Shown: in pieces, positions 27,703-37,528 of the stretch | Numbering within the stretch: the stretch's first letter is position 1 | Layout: the number at the start of each line of letters is the position of its first letter | From: Pleionea mediterranea | GTDB lineage: Bacteria > Pseudomonadota > Gammaproteobacteria > Enterobacterales > Kangiellaceae | NCBI RefSeq assembly: GCF_003148745.1 | Contig: NZ_QGGU01000001.1 | Span: forward strand, 261,536 to 325,535 | DNA: 64,000 nt | Direction of reading: 5' to 3' | Made by a program: the position numbers and the translations under genes | Notes under the pieces: model-generated | The model's input: the letters and a program-made list of their open reading frames with translations, nothing else | Told to the model about the DNA's origin: nothing | Database searches by the model: none

Positions 27703-28758
27703 ATGATAGCAAAAAAATGGTGGGACAATTTTCTTGAACGTAGTCCTGGATATAATATTGAAGAAAAACGGCGCAAATTGGTTTTTTATGTAGCTAGCTA
27801 TGCAGGCGGCTTAATTACATTGTTTTTTTCTTCACAGCATATATCTACTCAGAGCTTCTCTCCTCAGTTACTTTTTTTAGGACTTTTAATTTTACTCAAT
27901 GTTATTCTTTCTCATTTTGTAAATAAAAAACAGCCTTTTTTTTATACAGCTGGACTTCTTAACGGTGGTCTTATGTTATACCTGACTATAAGTGGAGGGT
28001 ATAACAATACTGGACTTTTTTGGATATTTCCTTTACCAATTGCTTCATTTATACTTCTTGGTTACTGGATTGGTTTGATTTTTAATTCTATTCTGTATTT
28101 ACTGGTTTCTTTATTACTATTAAACCCAGATTACATTCAGGCAAGTTATTCATCAGATGACACAAGTCGATTTTTAGCTTCATTATTTACAACAATATTA
28201 TTGGCTTCAATAGGTGAGTACTTTCGTTATCGTAGTCAAACTGAGCTCACTGAAATTAATTTGGAACGTCAGCGACAAGCTAATACCGATCCTTTAACAC
28301 ATTTACCTAATCGCCGATTTCTTGAAACAGTTTATCTTCCGCGCCTGCATAATCAGGAGGAGCAAAGTTTTCCAGTAACTTGTGTGGTTATGGATATCGA
28401 TCATTTTAAGCAAGTTAACGATAAACATGGCCATGATATTGGAGATAAAGTTTTAAAGCATATTGCTCACCTATTAACACAACATATTAGACAGACTGAT
28501 GTTGTAGTTCGTACTGGCGGTGAGGAGTTTTTGGTGATTTTTCCAAAAGCGGATTTAAGTATTGGATTTAAGTTATCGGAGAAGTTAAGGCAAACAGTAG
28601 AAGTTAGTCCGTTTGTAATGGAAGGTACCACGTTAGACATCACCTGTAGTTTTGGTGTGTCTACGGCATTAACGAGTGATGAAATAAATGCGGCTTTTAA
28701 GCAGGCCGATGACAAACTGTACCAAGCTAAGCGAGCCGGACGAAATTGTGTTTGCTAG
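27703..28758 (+). CDS. Membrane diguanylate cyclase (GGDEF)
   Basis: This 351-residue protein has five or six hydrophobic segments in residues 25-175, a short linker and a C-terminal GGDEF domain from about residue 190 (TDPLTHLPNRRFLE). The active site is RTGGEEF (GGEEF variant, residues about 271-275), and an RQTD motif five residues earlier forms the RxxD inhibitory site, so product inhibition by cyclic di-GMP is expected. It makes c-di-GMP, which controls attachment and motility. The N-terminal sensor is not one I recognise. The gene stands alone; a bidirectional terminator separates it from the convergent peptidase. Confidence 0.9.
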   Translation: MIAKKWWDNFLERSPGYNIEEKRRKLVFYVASYAGGLITLFFSSQHISTQSFSPQLLFLGLLILLNVILSHFVNKKQPFFYTAGLLNGGLMLYLTISGGYNNTGLFWIFPLPIASFILLGYWIGLIFNSILYLLVSLLLLNPDYIQASYSSDDTSRFLASLFTTILLASIGEYFRYRSQTELTEINLERQRQANTDPLTHLPNRRFLETVYLPRLHNQEEQSFPVTCVVMDIDHFKQVNDKHGHDIGDKVLKHIAHLLTQHIRQTDVVVRTGGEEFLVIFPKADLSIGFKLSEKLRQTVEVSPFVMEGTTLDITCSFGVSTALTSDEINAAFKQADDKLYQAKRAGRNCVC

Positions 28759-28850
28759 TTTTTTGTGTATAAGATTATTATTTAGTGTGACAGCAGAAAG
28801 AAATTTTAGCTTCGAGAAATAATGTTATTACCGGGATTAAGTTTGGAGAA

Positions 28851-28882
28851 ATTAAAAAGCCGACATTTGTCGGCTTTTTAAT
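28851..28882. terminator. Bidirectional terminator between convergent genes
   Basis: ATTAAAAAGCCGAC (28851-28864) and GTCGGCTTTTTAAT (28869-28882) are perfectly complementary around ATTT. A- and T-runs on both sides allow termination from both strands. Confidence 0.9.
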
Positions 28883-28931
28883 TGCGAGTAGTTAAAAGTA
28901 TTAACTGCGTTAATTATAAAAACTCCGGATA

Positions 28932-31133
28932 TTAAGGCAGCTCAAGATAGCCCATATTGTATAGCGTAAAGGCAAATATATCGGCCGCTTGCTCAATACG
29001 TTTTGACGTCGGCGTTCCAGCACCATGACCTGCATTGGTTTCAATGCGGATAAGTGTGGGGTTGCTGCCTACTTGATGCTTTTGTAACTCAGCCGCAAAC
29101 TTAAAGGAGTGAGCCGGTACAACTCGATCATCATGATCGCCAGTGGTGATCATTGTCGCCGGGTATGAAACACCCGGTTTTACGTTATGAACCGGAGAAT
29201 AATTTTTAAGGTATTCAAACATTTCTTTACTGTCATCTGCTGTACCGTAATCGTATGCCCAGCCTGCACCTGCGGTAAAGGTATGGTAACGAAGCATATC
29301 CAGAACGCCTACTGCTGGAAGTGCGACTTTCATCAAGTCTGGGCGTTGCGTCATCACTGCACCAACTAATAGACCACCATTTGATCCACCATTAACCGCC
29401 AGGTGATCGGAGCTGGTATATTTTTCAGAAATTAAAAATTCTCCGGCAGCAATAAAGTCATCAAACACATTTTGTTTGCTAAGTTTGGTACCTGCTTTGT
29501 GCCATTCTTTACCGTACTCTCCGCCACCGCGCAAGTTAGCAACGGCGTATACACCACCCAGTTCCATCCATACGGCACGAGTGACACTAAAGCGGGGTGT
29601 CAGACTAATATTGAAGCCACCATAGCCATAAAGAATGGTCGGGTTTTTGCCATCGAGTTCAAGACCTTTTTTATAGCTGATGATCATTGGCACTTTGGTG
29701 CCGTCTTTCGAGGTATAGAAAACCTGTTTGGATTCAAAGTTATCGGGATTAAACGCAATTTCTGGTTTACGGTAAACATCTGAACTGCCCGACTTAGGAT
29801 CAAAAGAATAAATGGTTGAGGGTGTTATATAGTTTGAAAAACTGAAATAAAGCGTCTCGTCTTCTTTTTTACCACCAAAGCCACCAACACTGCCAACACC
29901 TGGAAGGTCGATGTCTCTGACAAGCTTTCCGTCATAATCGTATTGCTTCACTTTTGAAATGGCATCAACCATATATTCGGCAAACATAAAGCCAGCACCA
30001 GTATTAATACTCAATACATTGTCGGTTTGCTTAATAAAATCTTGCCAGTTTTCTGGTGTAGGATTGCTCGCATCAACGGTGACAACTTTTTTGTTCGGCG
30101 CATCCAGATTGGTTACCAAATATAGTTTACTGCCTCTGTTATCGAGTACATAGGTATCCGAGTTGGTGTGATCAAGAATCGTTACTAGAGAGGCATCTTT
30201 TTTCGATAAGTCTTTAATAAACAGCTTGTTGCCTGATGTTGAAACTGCAGCGCTAATCAGCAGGTAGCGATCGTCTTCGGTCACCTGTCCGCTAACATAA
30301 CGATGCTTTTGTGCTTCTGTACCACCAAAGACAACCGGGTCATTTTTTTGCTCAGTGCCTAACGAGTGATAATAGAGTTTGTGTTGATCGGTTTTGGCGG
30401 ATAACTCACTGCCTTCGGGCTTGTCGTAACTGGAGTAGTAAAATCCTTCATTACCCTTCCAGGAGATGCCACTGAACTTAACATCCACTAATGGTTGTTC
30501 CAGTTGCTCTTTTGTTTCGGCATCTATAACGATAATTTTGCGCCAGTCGCTGCCACCTTCTGAAATGGAATAGGCGGCAATACTGCCATCTTTCGAAAAG
30601 GTTAGCTGAGATAGAGAGGTTGTGCCATCGTCACTGAATTTATTGGGATCAAGAAAAACTTCTGTCTCACCTTTTTCATTGGTTCGATACACCACAGACT
30701 GATTTTGTAAGCCATCATTCTTGTAAAAATAAGTGTAGTTACCTTCTTTAAAGGGTGAACTGACTTTTTCGTAATTCCATAATTTTTCGAGTTTTTTCTC
30801 AATGTCTTCACGAAACTTGATTTGCTCAAGATAACCAAAGGTCACCTTGTTTTGGGCTTTGACCCATTCGGCTGTTTCATCGCTCATATCGTCTTCGAGC
30901 CAGCGGTATGGATCAGGCACTTTTTCGCCAAAGTACTCATCGACCACATCGCCTTGACGAGTCTGTGGGTAAGCAAGTAATTGGCTGTGCGATGATTTTT
31001 CAGGTGTTGATGCCTGACTGGTGGTTTGTTGATTATCAGCCTGAACATCCTGTTTTTTGTCTGCTGAATCATTTTGCTTCGAGCAGGCCAGTAGCAGTGA
31101 TGATGACAAGGCAATAATGAGTAGCTTATTCAT
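28932..31133 (-). CDS. Prolyl oligopeptidase family (S9A) lipoprotein
   Basis: This 733-residue serine peptidase has a lipoprotein signal ([11 protein letters not shown], Ser after Cys), a beta-propeller domain (about residues 60-460) and a C-terminal alpha/beta-hydrolase domain. The catalytic triad is visible: Ser584 in GGSNGGLL, Asp in [10 protein letters not shown] and His in NAGHGAG. It would cleave short proline-containing peptides in the periplasm. The neighbouring gene on the same strand is also a lipoprotein peptidase, so the two may work together in peptide use, but about 215 bases and a terminator separate them. Confidence 0.92.
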   Translation of the reverse strand: MNKLLIIALSSSLLLACSKQNDSADKKQDVQADNQQTTSQASTPEKSSHSQLLAYPQTRQGDVVDEYFGEKVPDPYRWLEDDMSDETAEWVKAQNKVTFGYLEQIKFREDIEKKLEKLWNYEKVSSPFKEGNYTYFYKNDGLQNQSVVYRTNEKGETEVFLDPNKFSDDGTTSLSQLTFSKDGSIAAYSISEGGSDWRKIIVIDAETKEQLEQPLVDVKFSGISWKGNEGFYYSSYDKPEGSELSAKTDQHKLYYHSLGTEQKNDPVVFGGTEAQKHRYVSGQVTEDDRYLLISAAVSTSGNKLFIKDLSKKDASLVTILDHTNSDTYVLDNRGSKLYLVTNLDAPNKKVVTVDASNPTPENWQDFIKQTDNVLSINTGAGFMFAEYMVDAISKVKQYDYDGKLVRDIDLPGVGSVGGFGGKKEDETLYFSFSNYITPSTIYSFDPKSGSSDVYRKPEIAFNPDNFESKQVFYTSKDGTKVPMIISYKKGLELDGKNPTILYGYGGFNISLTPRFSVTRAVWMELGGVYAVANLRGGGEYGKEWHKAGTKLSKQNVFDDFIAAGEFLISEKYTSSDHLAVNGGSNGGLLVGAVMTQRPDLMKVALPAVGVLDMLRYHTFTAGAGWAYDYGTADDSKEMFEYLKNYSPVHNVKPGVSYPATMITTGDHDDRVVPAHSFKFAAELQKHQVGSNPTLIRIETNAGHGAGTPTSKRIEQAADIFAFTLYNMGYLELP

Positions 31134-31298
31134 AAATTTGTCCTGTGTTTTCTTTTGTTATTAGTTGAGTGTACCAAAGGTAGGTGCGATAGGGTACTGG
31201 GGTAAACGTTGACGGTTTTTATAAAACAGTATTTACAAATTATTCATTACAAAACGATCGATAGAGAACAATTCATTCAATACGATTTATACAAAAGT

Positions 31299-31322
31299 AT
31301 GCCCCTCTGTAATGAGGGGCAT
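31299..31322 (-). terminator. Terminator after the M3 peptidase gene
   Basis: ATGCCCCTC (31299-31307) and GAGGGGCAT (31314-31322) form a perfect 9-bp stem with a TGTAAT loop. On the minus strand it is followed by ACTTTTGT, 27 bases after the stop. Confidence 0.65.
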
Positions 31323-31348
31323 TGAGTGTGAACTACTGGTTCTTTTTA

Positions 31349-33559
31349 TTATTTAACGGGAAATCCGCGATCGCGCATTAGTGCTTCAACCTTCGCATCA
31401 CGGCCTCTAAATGCCCGGTAGGCATCGGCCGGATCAACGGCGTTTCGAACAGAAAACAAATGTTTAACCAGCTTTTTCGAGACTTCTTCATCGTAGAATC
31501 CGCCTGGCGCTTCTGCAAAGGCTTCTGCTGCATCTGAAGTTAATACTTCTGCCCAGATATAACCGTAGTAGCCTGCCGAGTAGCCTTCACCAGAAAAGAT
31601 ATGACCAAAGTGTGGTGTGCGGTGGCGCATCACCAGTTCTCCGGGCATATTGAGTTTCTCAAGGGTTTCTCGCTCAAATTTATCGGCGTCGATATTTTCA
31701 GGATCGGTGGTGTGGAGCATTAAATCCACCATGGCAGACGCAAGGTATTCGGTGGTTTTAAAGCCTTCGTTAAACGTGGATGCGTTTTTGATTTTTTGCA
31801 CCAGTTCCGCCGGAATGGGTTTACCAGTTTCATGGTGAACCAGATAGTTATTGATAACTTCGTCGGTCAGTAACCATCGCTCCAATAACTGCGATTGAAA
31901 CTCGGTATAATCTCTTACACCACCATTTAGGCTAGGGTAGACAACTTTCGATGATAGCGCATGCAAGGCATGACCAAATTCGTGGAAAAAGGTTTCCGCA
32001 TCATCCCAACTGACTAATACCGGCTCGCCGGGTGCGCCTTTAATAAAGTTGGAGTTGTTGGAGGATAGTACATTTTCTTTACCATCGAATGTAGTATGAC
32101 TGCGGTAGCTGGTTGCCCAGGCTCCTGAGCGCTTACCTTTGCGGGCAAACGGGTCGAGATACCAAAGGCCTATATGCTCACCACTGGATTTATCCGTAAC
32201 TTCCCAGACTTTAACGTCTTCATGAAAAACAGGAACCGTTCCTGGTTTGATTGGCGTAAAAGTAAAGTTGAACAGTTCGCCCGCAACGTAAAACATGGCG
32301 TCACGTAATTTATCCAGCTGTAAGTACTGCTTTACTTCATCTGAATCGAGAGCGTATTTTGCTTTACGTACTTTTTCTGCGTAATACCGATAATCCCAGG
32401 GTTCAATTTTAATGCTTTCTTTACCCGCTGCCTGATACTCTGCATCGGCGATGGCTTGCATATCGGCCACTTCTTCATCGACTCGGGCAATGGCTGCTGG
32501 CCACACTGACTTCATTAATTCAAACGCATTTTCTGGATTTTTTGCCATGCGATCTTCAAGTCGCCACTGAGCGTAATTATCGTAGCCCAGCAGTTGCACA
32601 CGCTCATGGCGTAACTTTAATATCTTGGCGATTAATGCATTGTTATCGTATTCATCGCCATTGTCGCCACGGTTGTAATAGGTTTTCCAGACTTTCTCTC
32701 TGAGCGCACGCTCATCGGAATAGGTCAGAAAAGGATCCATTGATGAGCGAGTATTGGTTATGGCGTACTGACCTTTTTTATCACGAGACTCTGCTGCAGC
32801 GGCAGCCGCTTTTACAAAAGAGTCGGGTAAACCGCTAAGCTGCTCTTTGGTTAAAAACAGCACATAATTTTCTTCATCATGCAGCACATTGTTGGAAAAC
32901 TGTGTGTGCAGTTTTGCCAACTCCTGATTTATTTCGGCGTAACGTTTTTTCGCTTCGCCATCCAGTGTGGCGCCATTACGGGCAAAACCATCATAGGTTA
33001 ATTGGACCAGTCGCTTTTGATCGCTGCGCAGTGTTTTCATTTCATCGCTGTTATAAACCGCTTTGACACGCTCAAATAACTTTTCATTTTGATTGATCTT
33101 AGAGAAAAAAGCCGACAGTTTTGGCGCCATTTCCCGTTGAATGTCACGAAATTCAGGCGATGACATATTCGAGCTCCAAATGCCCCAGTAGGTGAAAATG
33201 CGGCTTAGATCATCGCCTGCTCGCTCCATTTCGACAATGGTATTTTCAAATGTCGGTGGCTCAGGATTGTTTGCAATGGCATCAATTTCTTTTAACTGTC
33301 GCTCCATACCAATGGCTAATGCCGGTTTTAGATCGTCTAGTTTGGCCTTATCGAAAGCCGGTACACCTTGATAAGGGCCGGTCCATTCCGCCAGCAGTGT
33401 ATTTTGTTCGGATGGGGTAGACTTGTCGTATACCGTTTTAACTGTTTCTGCGACTGGGGTGTCAGGTAGAGCCGTGTCTTTATTGTTGTCGGATTGCTCA
33501 GTGCAGCCAATCAGTGCGGTCGCAACAACGCCTGCGACGATAGTTAATTTTGTTTTCAT
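31349..33559 (-). CDS. M3 family metallopeptidase lipoprotein (Dcp-like)
   Basis: This is a 736-residue zinc peptidase of family M3, closest in look to peptidyl-dipeptidase Dcp. The zinc motif is HEFGH at residue 526, within FFHEFGHALHAL, followed by RDYTEFQSQLLERW, as in Dcp. A lipoprotein signal (ATALIGCTEQ) sends it to the outer membrane or periplasm, whereas E. coli Dcp has no lipobox. A spacer of about 35 residues follows the signal. The predicted task is trimming dipeptides or small peptides in the envelope. Start 33559 follows GAGGAAC, a good ribosome-binding site. Confidence 0.9.
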   Translation of the reverse strand: MKTKLTIVAGVVATALIGCTEQSDNNKDTALPDTPVAETVKTVYDKSTPSEQNTLLAEWTGPYQGVPAFDKAKLDDLKPALAIGMERQLKEIDAIANNPEPPTFENTIVEMERAGDDLSRIFTYWGIWSSNMSSPEFRDIQREMAPKLSAFFSKINQNEKLFERVKAVYNSDEMKTLRSDQKRLVQLTYDGFARNGATLDGEAKKRYAEINQELAKLHTQFSNNVLHDEENYVLFLTKEQLSGLPDSFVKAAAAAAESRDKKGQYAITNTRSSMDPFLTYSDERALREKVWKTYYNRGDNGDEYDNNALIAKILKLRHERVQLLGYDNYAQWRLEDRMAKNPENAFELMKSVWPAAIARVDEEVADMQAIADAEYQAAGKESIKIEPWDYRYYAEKVRKAKYALDSDEVKQYLQLDKLRDAMFYVAGELFNFTFTPIKPGTVPVFHEDVKVWEVTDKSSGEHIGLWYLDPFARKGKRSGAWATSYRSHTTFDGKENVLSSNNSNFIKGAPGEPVLVSWDDAETFFHEFGHALHALSSKVVYPSLNGGVRDYTEFQSQLLERWLLTDEVINNYLVHHETGKPIPAELVQKIKNASTFNEGFKTTEYLASAMVDLMLHTTDPENIDADKFERETLEKLNMPGELVMRHRTPHFGHIFSGEGYSAGYYGYIWAEVLTSDAAEAFAEAPGGFYDEEVSKKLVKHLFSVRNAVDPADAYRAFRGRDAKVEALMRDRGFPVK

Positions 33560-33877
33560 TTTGGTTGTTCCTCTTTTTTAGACCCATTTTAATAGGGGAC
33601 TGGTCCTTATTGTACCCAGCAATGTTTATGGAGTGAGAGCTCATCACTCGTACCGTCCCACTTTAAGTGCCTGAATTGCCGCTGGACCGTAACAGAGCCC
33701 AGCTTGGCAATAATAGGATAGTTGTTAAAGCAGGCATTAGTTTATCTGCTTTTAACAGCAATCCCCAGCGATAAAATGTTAATGGTTTTTTCAGCCAGGA
33801 GCCGGCTTATTGGTATTAATATTGTTGGATAACTGGCTTAAATCGCCTCGAATATTTTATTCGGTTTGACGGTGATA
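33560..33877. other. Intergenic stretch without a gene
   Basis: The 318 bases between the M3 peptidase start and the end of the DTW-domain gene hold no coding frame that I can support. The only structure seen is an inverted repeat GAGTGA (33631-33636)/TCACTC (33644-33649). It probably contains the promoter of the peptidase gene. Confidence 0.4.
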
Positions 33878-34588
33878 TTACTGTTTGGCCGGTAAGCAGG
33901 AGGCTTTATTTTGTTTCATCGCCACATATTGCTGATCAAAATGGATAAAGTGCTGAAGCAAGGGCGTTGCTAACGTCTGTTGCTTACAGGTGGTTAGCGC
34001 TAAAACCGTTGATTCAACCGTCGATAAGTAATCATCCTGATGCGCGGAACGGGTGGAATATCTTGCCTTATCTTTCGGATTGAGCTTTAGCGCAGCTATG
34101 TCCGTCAGCCATTTACTGGCATTGAACATGCGACGGCTTTGTCGCCAGGTGGCGTCTAGAAGAATAAGTGTGAGTCGTTTATTTGTATTGATGGCAGGCT
34201 GCGTAACAATGGCGCGACCTGAGGCTGCGTCCGCAGGAAACACCACCAGACACAATCGGTTGGGATCGGTCAAAAGGTTAATTAACTCCGCTGGAGGATC
34301 GACCCTTTGCCACAAAAAGGCATAGGTATTATTAGGAAATATATCGGCAATTAACTTTCCGGTATTGGTGGGTTTGAAAAGCTCATCGCGATGGTAAATC
34401 AATACAAAATCCATATTGGCTTGATCAACAGGGGATTTAAGATGGCAAATGCAATGACTGTTTTTAAGCTGACAAGTAAGGCAGCGTTGCACAAGAATAC
34501 CCCGGCCATTGTAGCTGCGGGTGGAGTCTTGCCGGGTGTGCGCCAGCAATTGCTGGTAAGCATTGTTTTGAGGAGGATTCGGGTTCAA
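33878..34588 (-). CDS. tapT: tRNA-uridine aminocarboxypropyltransferase (DTW domain)
   Basis: This 236-residue DTW-domain protein is related to E. coli TapT (YfiP), which forms acp3U at position 47 of tRNA from S-adenosylmethionine. The eponymous motif is LLDATWRQSRRM, and the N-terminal Cys cluster RCLTCQLKNSHCICH matches the family. Further family blocks are VLIYHRDELFKPTNT and FPADAASGRA. It is cytoplasmic and stands alone, divergent from the helicase gene. Family members differ in target uridine, so TapT rather than a paralogue is an inference. Confidence 0.82.
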   Translation of the reverse strand: MNPNPPQNNAYQQLLAHTRQDSTRSYNGRGILVQRCLTCQLKNSHCICHLKSPVDQANMDFVLIYHRDELFKPTNTGKLIADIFPNNTYAFLWQRVDPPAELINLLTDPNRLCLVVFPADAASGRAIVTQPAINTNKRLTLILLDATWRQSRRMFNASKWLTDIAALKLNPKDKARYSTRSAHQDDYLSTVESTVLALTTCKQQTLATPLLQHFIHFDQQYVAMKQNKASCLPAKQ

Positions 34589-34762
34589 TGTTAATAAGTT
34601 GTCTTGTTAGTAATGTCGCAAAGGAATTAATGTTAAGTCTTGTTTATATGGCTGCGGATGTTCGAGTAATACTGCCGCTTAGAGCTTATTGTCGCTTTTA
34701 TTCATCGTTAGTTCCAGCGCATCAAGGTATAATCAGTCGTTTAATAATCTTCTGGTCGTGTT

Positions 34763-36064
34763 ATGCCGTCTTTTGCAAAACTTAATTTGATTGATGCACT
34801 AACAACAGTGCTTGATGCTGAGCGTTATCGTACGCCAACTGATGTTCAGTCGAAAGTTATCCCATTGGTCTTGCAGGGCAAAGATGTTATGGCTGCTGCA
34901 GAAACAGGCAGTGGAAAAACCGCGGCTTATGTTTTGCCCTTATTGCAGCGACTGGCGGAGCAAACTGTTTCTGCTAATGAGGCCTTATCGCTTATTCTGG
35001 TTCCAACCCGAGAGCTGGCAATACAGGTTCATGGCAATATTTTAAAGTACGGAGCCAATTTAAATCTGCGCAGTGAAGCGGTATTTGGCGGGGTAAAAAT
35101 CAATCCTCAAATGAAGCGGTTACGGGCAGGCGTCAGTTTACTGGTGGCCACACCGGGGCGTTTGCTGGATTTAATGAGCAAAAATGCAGTGCGGTTTGAT
35201 CGATTGCAAGCACTGGTACTGGATGAAGCGGATCGAATGCTCGACTTAGGTTTTTTACCCGACATTCAACAGCTTCTTCTAACTATGCCAGAAAAAAAGC
35301 AAACACTATTATTTTCAGCGACTTATTCTCCAGCCATTAAAACCCTGGCCCATAACTTAAGTCAGTCCATGTTGGCGGTGCAGGTGAATGCGCCCAACCA
35401 GGCCGCCAGAAAAGTTATTCAATGGCTGCACCCGGTGGATAAACAAGCAAAAACAGATTTATTACTGGCACTGATTAACGATAATCAATGGCGCAAAGTT
35501 TTGGTGTTTGTTAAAACTAAAAAAGGCGCCAATAAGCTGGCTTTCGATTTGAAAAAAGGCGGTGTAAGCAGTGGTGTAATACACGGTGATAAAAGTCAAA
35601 AAGAGCGTATTGCTGCACTGGAGTCATTTAAGTTAGACAAAATCAATGTGCTGGTTGCAACCGATGTTGCGGCTCGCGGACTTGATATTGAACAGTTGCC
35701 TCAGGTGGTAAATTACGATTTGCCAAAAATAGCTGAAGATTATGTTCATCGAATAGGGCGCACGGGACGAGCAGGAGAAACCGGTCACGCCGTTTCGCTG
35801 GTGTCTGCGGATGAGGTTGATCAGTTAAGAAAAATAGAAAGCCTAATTAAACAGTTGTTACCACGAAAATTAATAGCCGGTTTTGAACCGAACCATAACC
35901 TACCCGAAACGCGTTTGGTAGCTGCAAAAAAGAAGAAGCCGCACAAGAAGAAGCTGGCTAAAGCGCAGCAAAAGAAAGCGAAACCGTCAAAAAGCAAAAG
36001 TAAAAATCGGAATGAGCAAGCGCCATCGTCCAGAACCGGGCGTCGCGCGCCAAAACTTTCTTGA
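34763..36064 (+). CDS. DEAD-box RNA helicase (RhlE/SrmB-like)
   Basis: This 433-residue ATP-dependent RNA helicase has all motifs in order: Q motif around PTDVQSKVIP, motif I AETGSGKT, Ia PTRELA, Ib TPGRLLD, II DEAD, III SAT, V ATDVAARGLDI and VI HRIGRTGRAG. A basic Lys-rich tail of about 60 residues follows the core and probably binds RNA non-specifically. The size and tail fit the small RhlE/SrmB-type helicases of ribosome assembly or mRNA decay; I cannot pin the subfamily. ATG 34763 begins MPSFAKLNL. There is no clear terminator, but the structured repeat element follows about 145 bases later. Confidence 0.88.
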   Translation: MPSFAKLNLIDALTTVLDAERYRTPTDVQSKVIPLVLQGKDVMAAAETGSGKTAAYVLPLLQRLAEQTVSANEALSLILVPTRELAIQVHGNILKYGANLNLRSEAVFGGVKINPQMKRLRAGVSLLVATPGRLLDLMSKNAVRFDRLQALVLDEADRMLDLGFLPDIQQLLLTMPEKKQTLLFSATYSPAIKTLAHNLSQSMLAVQVNAPNQAARKVIQWLHPVDKQAKTDLLLALINDNQWRKVLVFVKTKKGANKLAFDLKKGGVSSGVIHGDKSQKERIAALESFKLDKINVLVATDVAARGLDIEQLPQVVNYDLPKIAEDYVHRIGRTGRAGETGHAVSLVSADEVDQLRKIESLIKQLLPRKLIAGFEPNHNLPETRLVAAKKKKPHKKKLAKAQQKKAKPSKSKSKNRNEQAPSSRTGRRAPKLS

Positions 36065-36209
36065 TTTAAGTATCTTGAGCTCTATGTATAAGGTATAACT
36101 CAATTTGGCAGCAATATGAAAAGAACACAATTTAATTGGACAGTCGATATTTTAAAAATATGAATTCAAAAACAGCTTAACATCGACTTTTATTTTATTA
36201 CCACTGTTT

Positions 36210-36404
36210 CGCCTTTTCAGGCGACCTTCTTTTTCAAGAGCCAAAAAGAAGGCAAAAGGCCCTACGCTCCAACAATTAAGCCCTACGGGTTCCTCAAAAT
36301 CACTAATACCTGTCAACACACTGTTATTGACAGCCTTCCATGGCTGACAATAACTTCCACTGGCGTCCATGCCAGTGGATGTGTGCGGTATCAGTGATTT
36401 TGAG
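36210..36404. repeat. Structured non-coding element with nested hairpins
   Basis: Five inverted repeats are packed in 195 bases. CGCCT-TTTC-AGGCG lies at 36210-36223. A perfect 10-bp pair, CCTTCTTTTT/AAAAAGAAGG, lies at 36225-36234/36243-36252. An outer 18-bp pair, 36293-36310/36387-36404, has one mismatch. Two hairpins sit inside it: 36323-36335/36342-36354 (12 of 13 paired) and a perfect 9-bp pair 36356-36364/36371-36379. The last three form a three-way junction. The 88-codon minus-strand frame over it is not protein-like. It is probably a dispersed intergenic repeat, or possibly an RNA; I cannot name its family. The rest of 36065-36555 shows nothing else. Confidence 0.75.
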
Positions 36405-36555
36405 CTTAACTGAGTCACTCTAAAGCCAGAAAAACCAATTATGACGATAACTATATTGTCTGTTTGTCTAGTGCACTTTTGATTGTCACAGTAAAATCAA
36501 GTGTAAGTTTTTGCAGTTCAGGTTAAATAATAACCGATCGAAAATAAAACCAAAT

Positions 36556-36744
36556 TTAAGATAAATCGTCTTCTTCCTGATACTGTTGAATCGGTTTGCC
36601 CGGAATTTTATGACTCTCTGAGGCCCACTCGCCTAAATCGATCAATTTGCACCGTTCCGAACAAAATGGTTTAAACGGAAACTTATCATTCCAGGCAATG
36701 GATTTCTTACAGTTTGGGCAACTGATGACCATATCTTTTTTCAT
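36556..36744 (-). CDS. yacG: DNA gyrase inhibitor YacG
   Basis: This small zinc protein of 62 residues has two CxxC/CxxxC pairs (CPNC near the start, then FCSERC) and the family core [18 protein letters not shown]. In E. coli YacG binds zinc and the gyrase B C-terminus and lowers supercoiling activity. I chose the ATG at 36744; an in-frame TTG at 36753 is possible, and neither has a good Shine-Dalgarno site, so translation is likely coupled to zapD, whose stop is 13 bases upstream. It is the last gene of the pilB-pilC-pilD-coaE-zapD-yacG operon. Confidence 0.9.
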   Translation of the reverse strand: MKKDMVISCPNCKKSIAWNDKFPFKPFCSERCKLIDLGEWASESHKIPGKPIQQYQEEDDLS

Positions 36745-36757
36745 AAGGGACAACTAT

Positions 36758-37528
36758 TTATTCTTTCCAGCCACAGGTGGCGTATTTAAAATCTATCGGT
36801 TGCCGGCATTTTATGCGATCCAGCCCATCATTCAAGGAAAAAAAATGAATCGATATACGATGTTTACCGGCACTGACTTCGGGGAATAATTCTTCATTGG
36901 CGGTTAACTGTATTCGCAGTAGAGTATTGCCGGGATTGGGTTTCTCTATTAAATAGTCGCCAAGAAGAGCGCTTGCCACTTGAAAAACCGACAGCTCACG
37001 GGTTAGGCGAAGGATGACATTGATGCTGGTTTTTAAACCGTCAAACAGCTGATACCAACTGATTAAATGGCTTTGTGCTTTTTCATTCTCAAGCTGACAA
37101 AATCGAGCCAGCTCTGGTGAATCACAGGCAGCAGCGCCAGTGTGTATACTTTGTTTGCTCAAGATATTTTTTAACAGGGGTTGTTCACGTAAATCATCCC
37201 CCAAACGGCCACGGTAAGAAATAGCCCATTGGTGAAGCTTTTTTAATTGTTGTAAAAACTTATCGAGCTTTGCAGTATCGACGGCAGGGTTTTGTTTTAG
37301 CTTTTGATAATGACTGGTCTGGTATTCGAGTTCTTTGATCACTTCTGATTTAATTTCAACGCGACTTAAAAACTCCAGTATGTTTATAAGATTTAATAAA
37401 CAAGCCTGATTGGCAGCCCGATGATTTAGAGTTAATAATTGCTCAAAATGTTTAAATGCTGCTTCTAAGCGCAAAAAATGACGATAACTTTGCGTTAGAG
37501 GAAATTCAAAAATAATGGGATCAGACAT
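36758..37528 (-). CDS. zapD: Cell division protein ZapD
   Basis: This 256-residue homologue of ZapD (YacF) is the cytoplasmic factor that crosslinks FtsZ filaments at the division ring. Family blocks are IIFEFPLTQSYRHFLRLE, NLINILEFLSRVEIKSEVIKELE, SWYQLFDGLKTSINVILRLTRE and the C-terminal CRQPIDFKYATC. Length is normal (E. coli 247). It overlaps the 3' end of coaE by 8 bases, which indicates coupled translation, and precedes yacG, as in many gammaproteobacteria. Confidence 0.93.
   Translation of the reverse strand: MSDPIIFEFPLTQSYRHFLRLEAAFKHFEQLLTLNHRAANQACLLNLINILEFLSRVEIKSEVIKELEYQTSHYQKLKQNPAVDTAKLDKFLQQLKKLHQWAISYRGRLGDDLREQPLLKNILSKQSIHTGAAACDSPELARFCQLENEKAQSHLISWYQLFDGLKTSINVILRLTRELSVFQVASALLGDYLIEKPNPGNTLLRIQLTANEELFPEVSAGKHRISIHFFSLNDGLDRIKCRQPIDFKYATCGWKE

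Noticed and set aside
36152-36418. 88-codon minus-strand frame in the hairpin element
   Set aside because: It runs across the inverted repeats, has no start signal or domain, and is better explained as non-coding structure.
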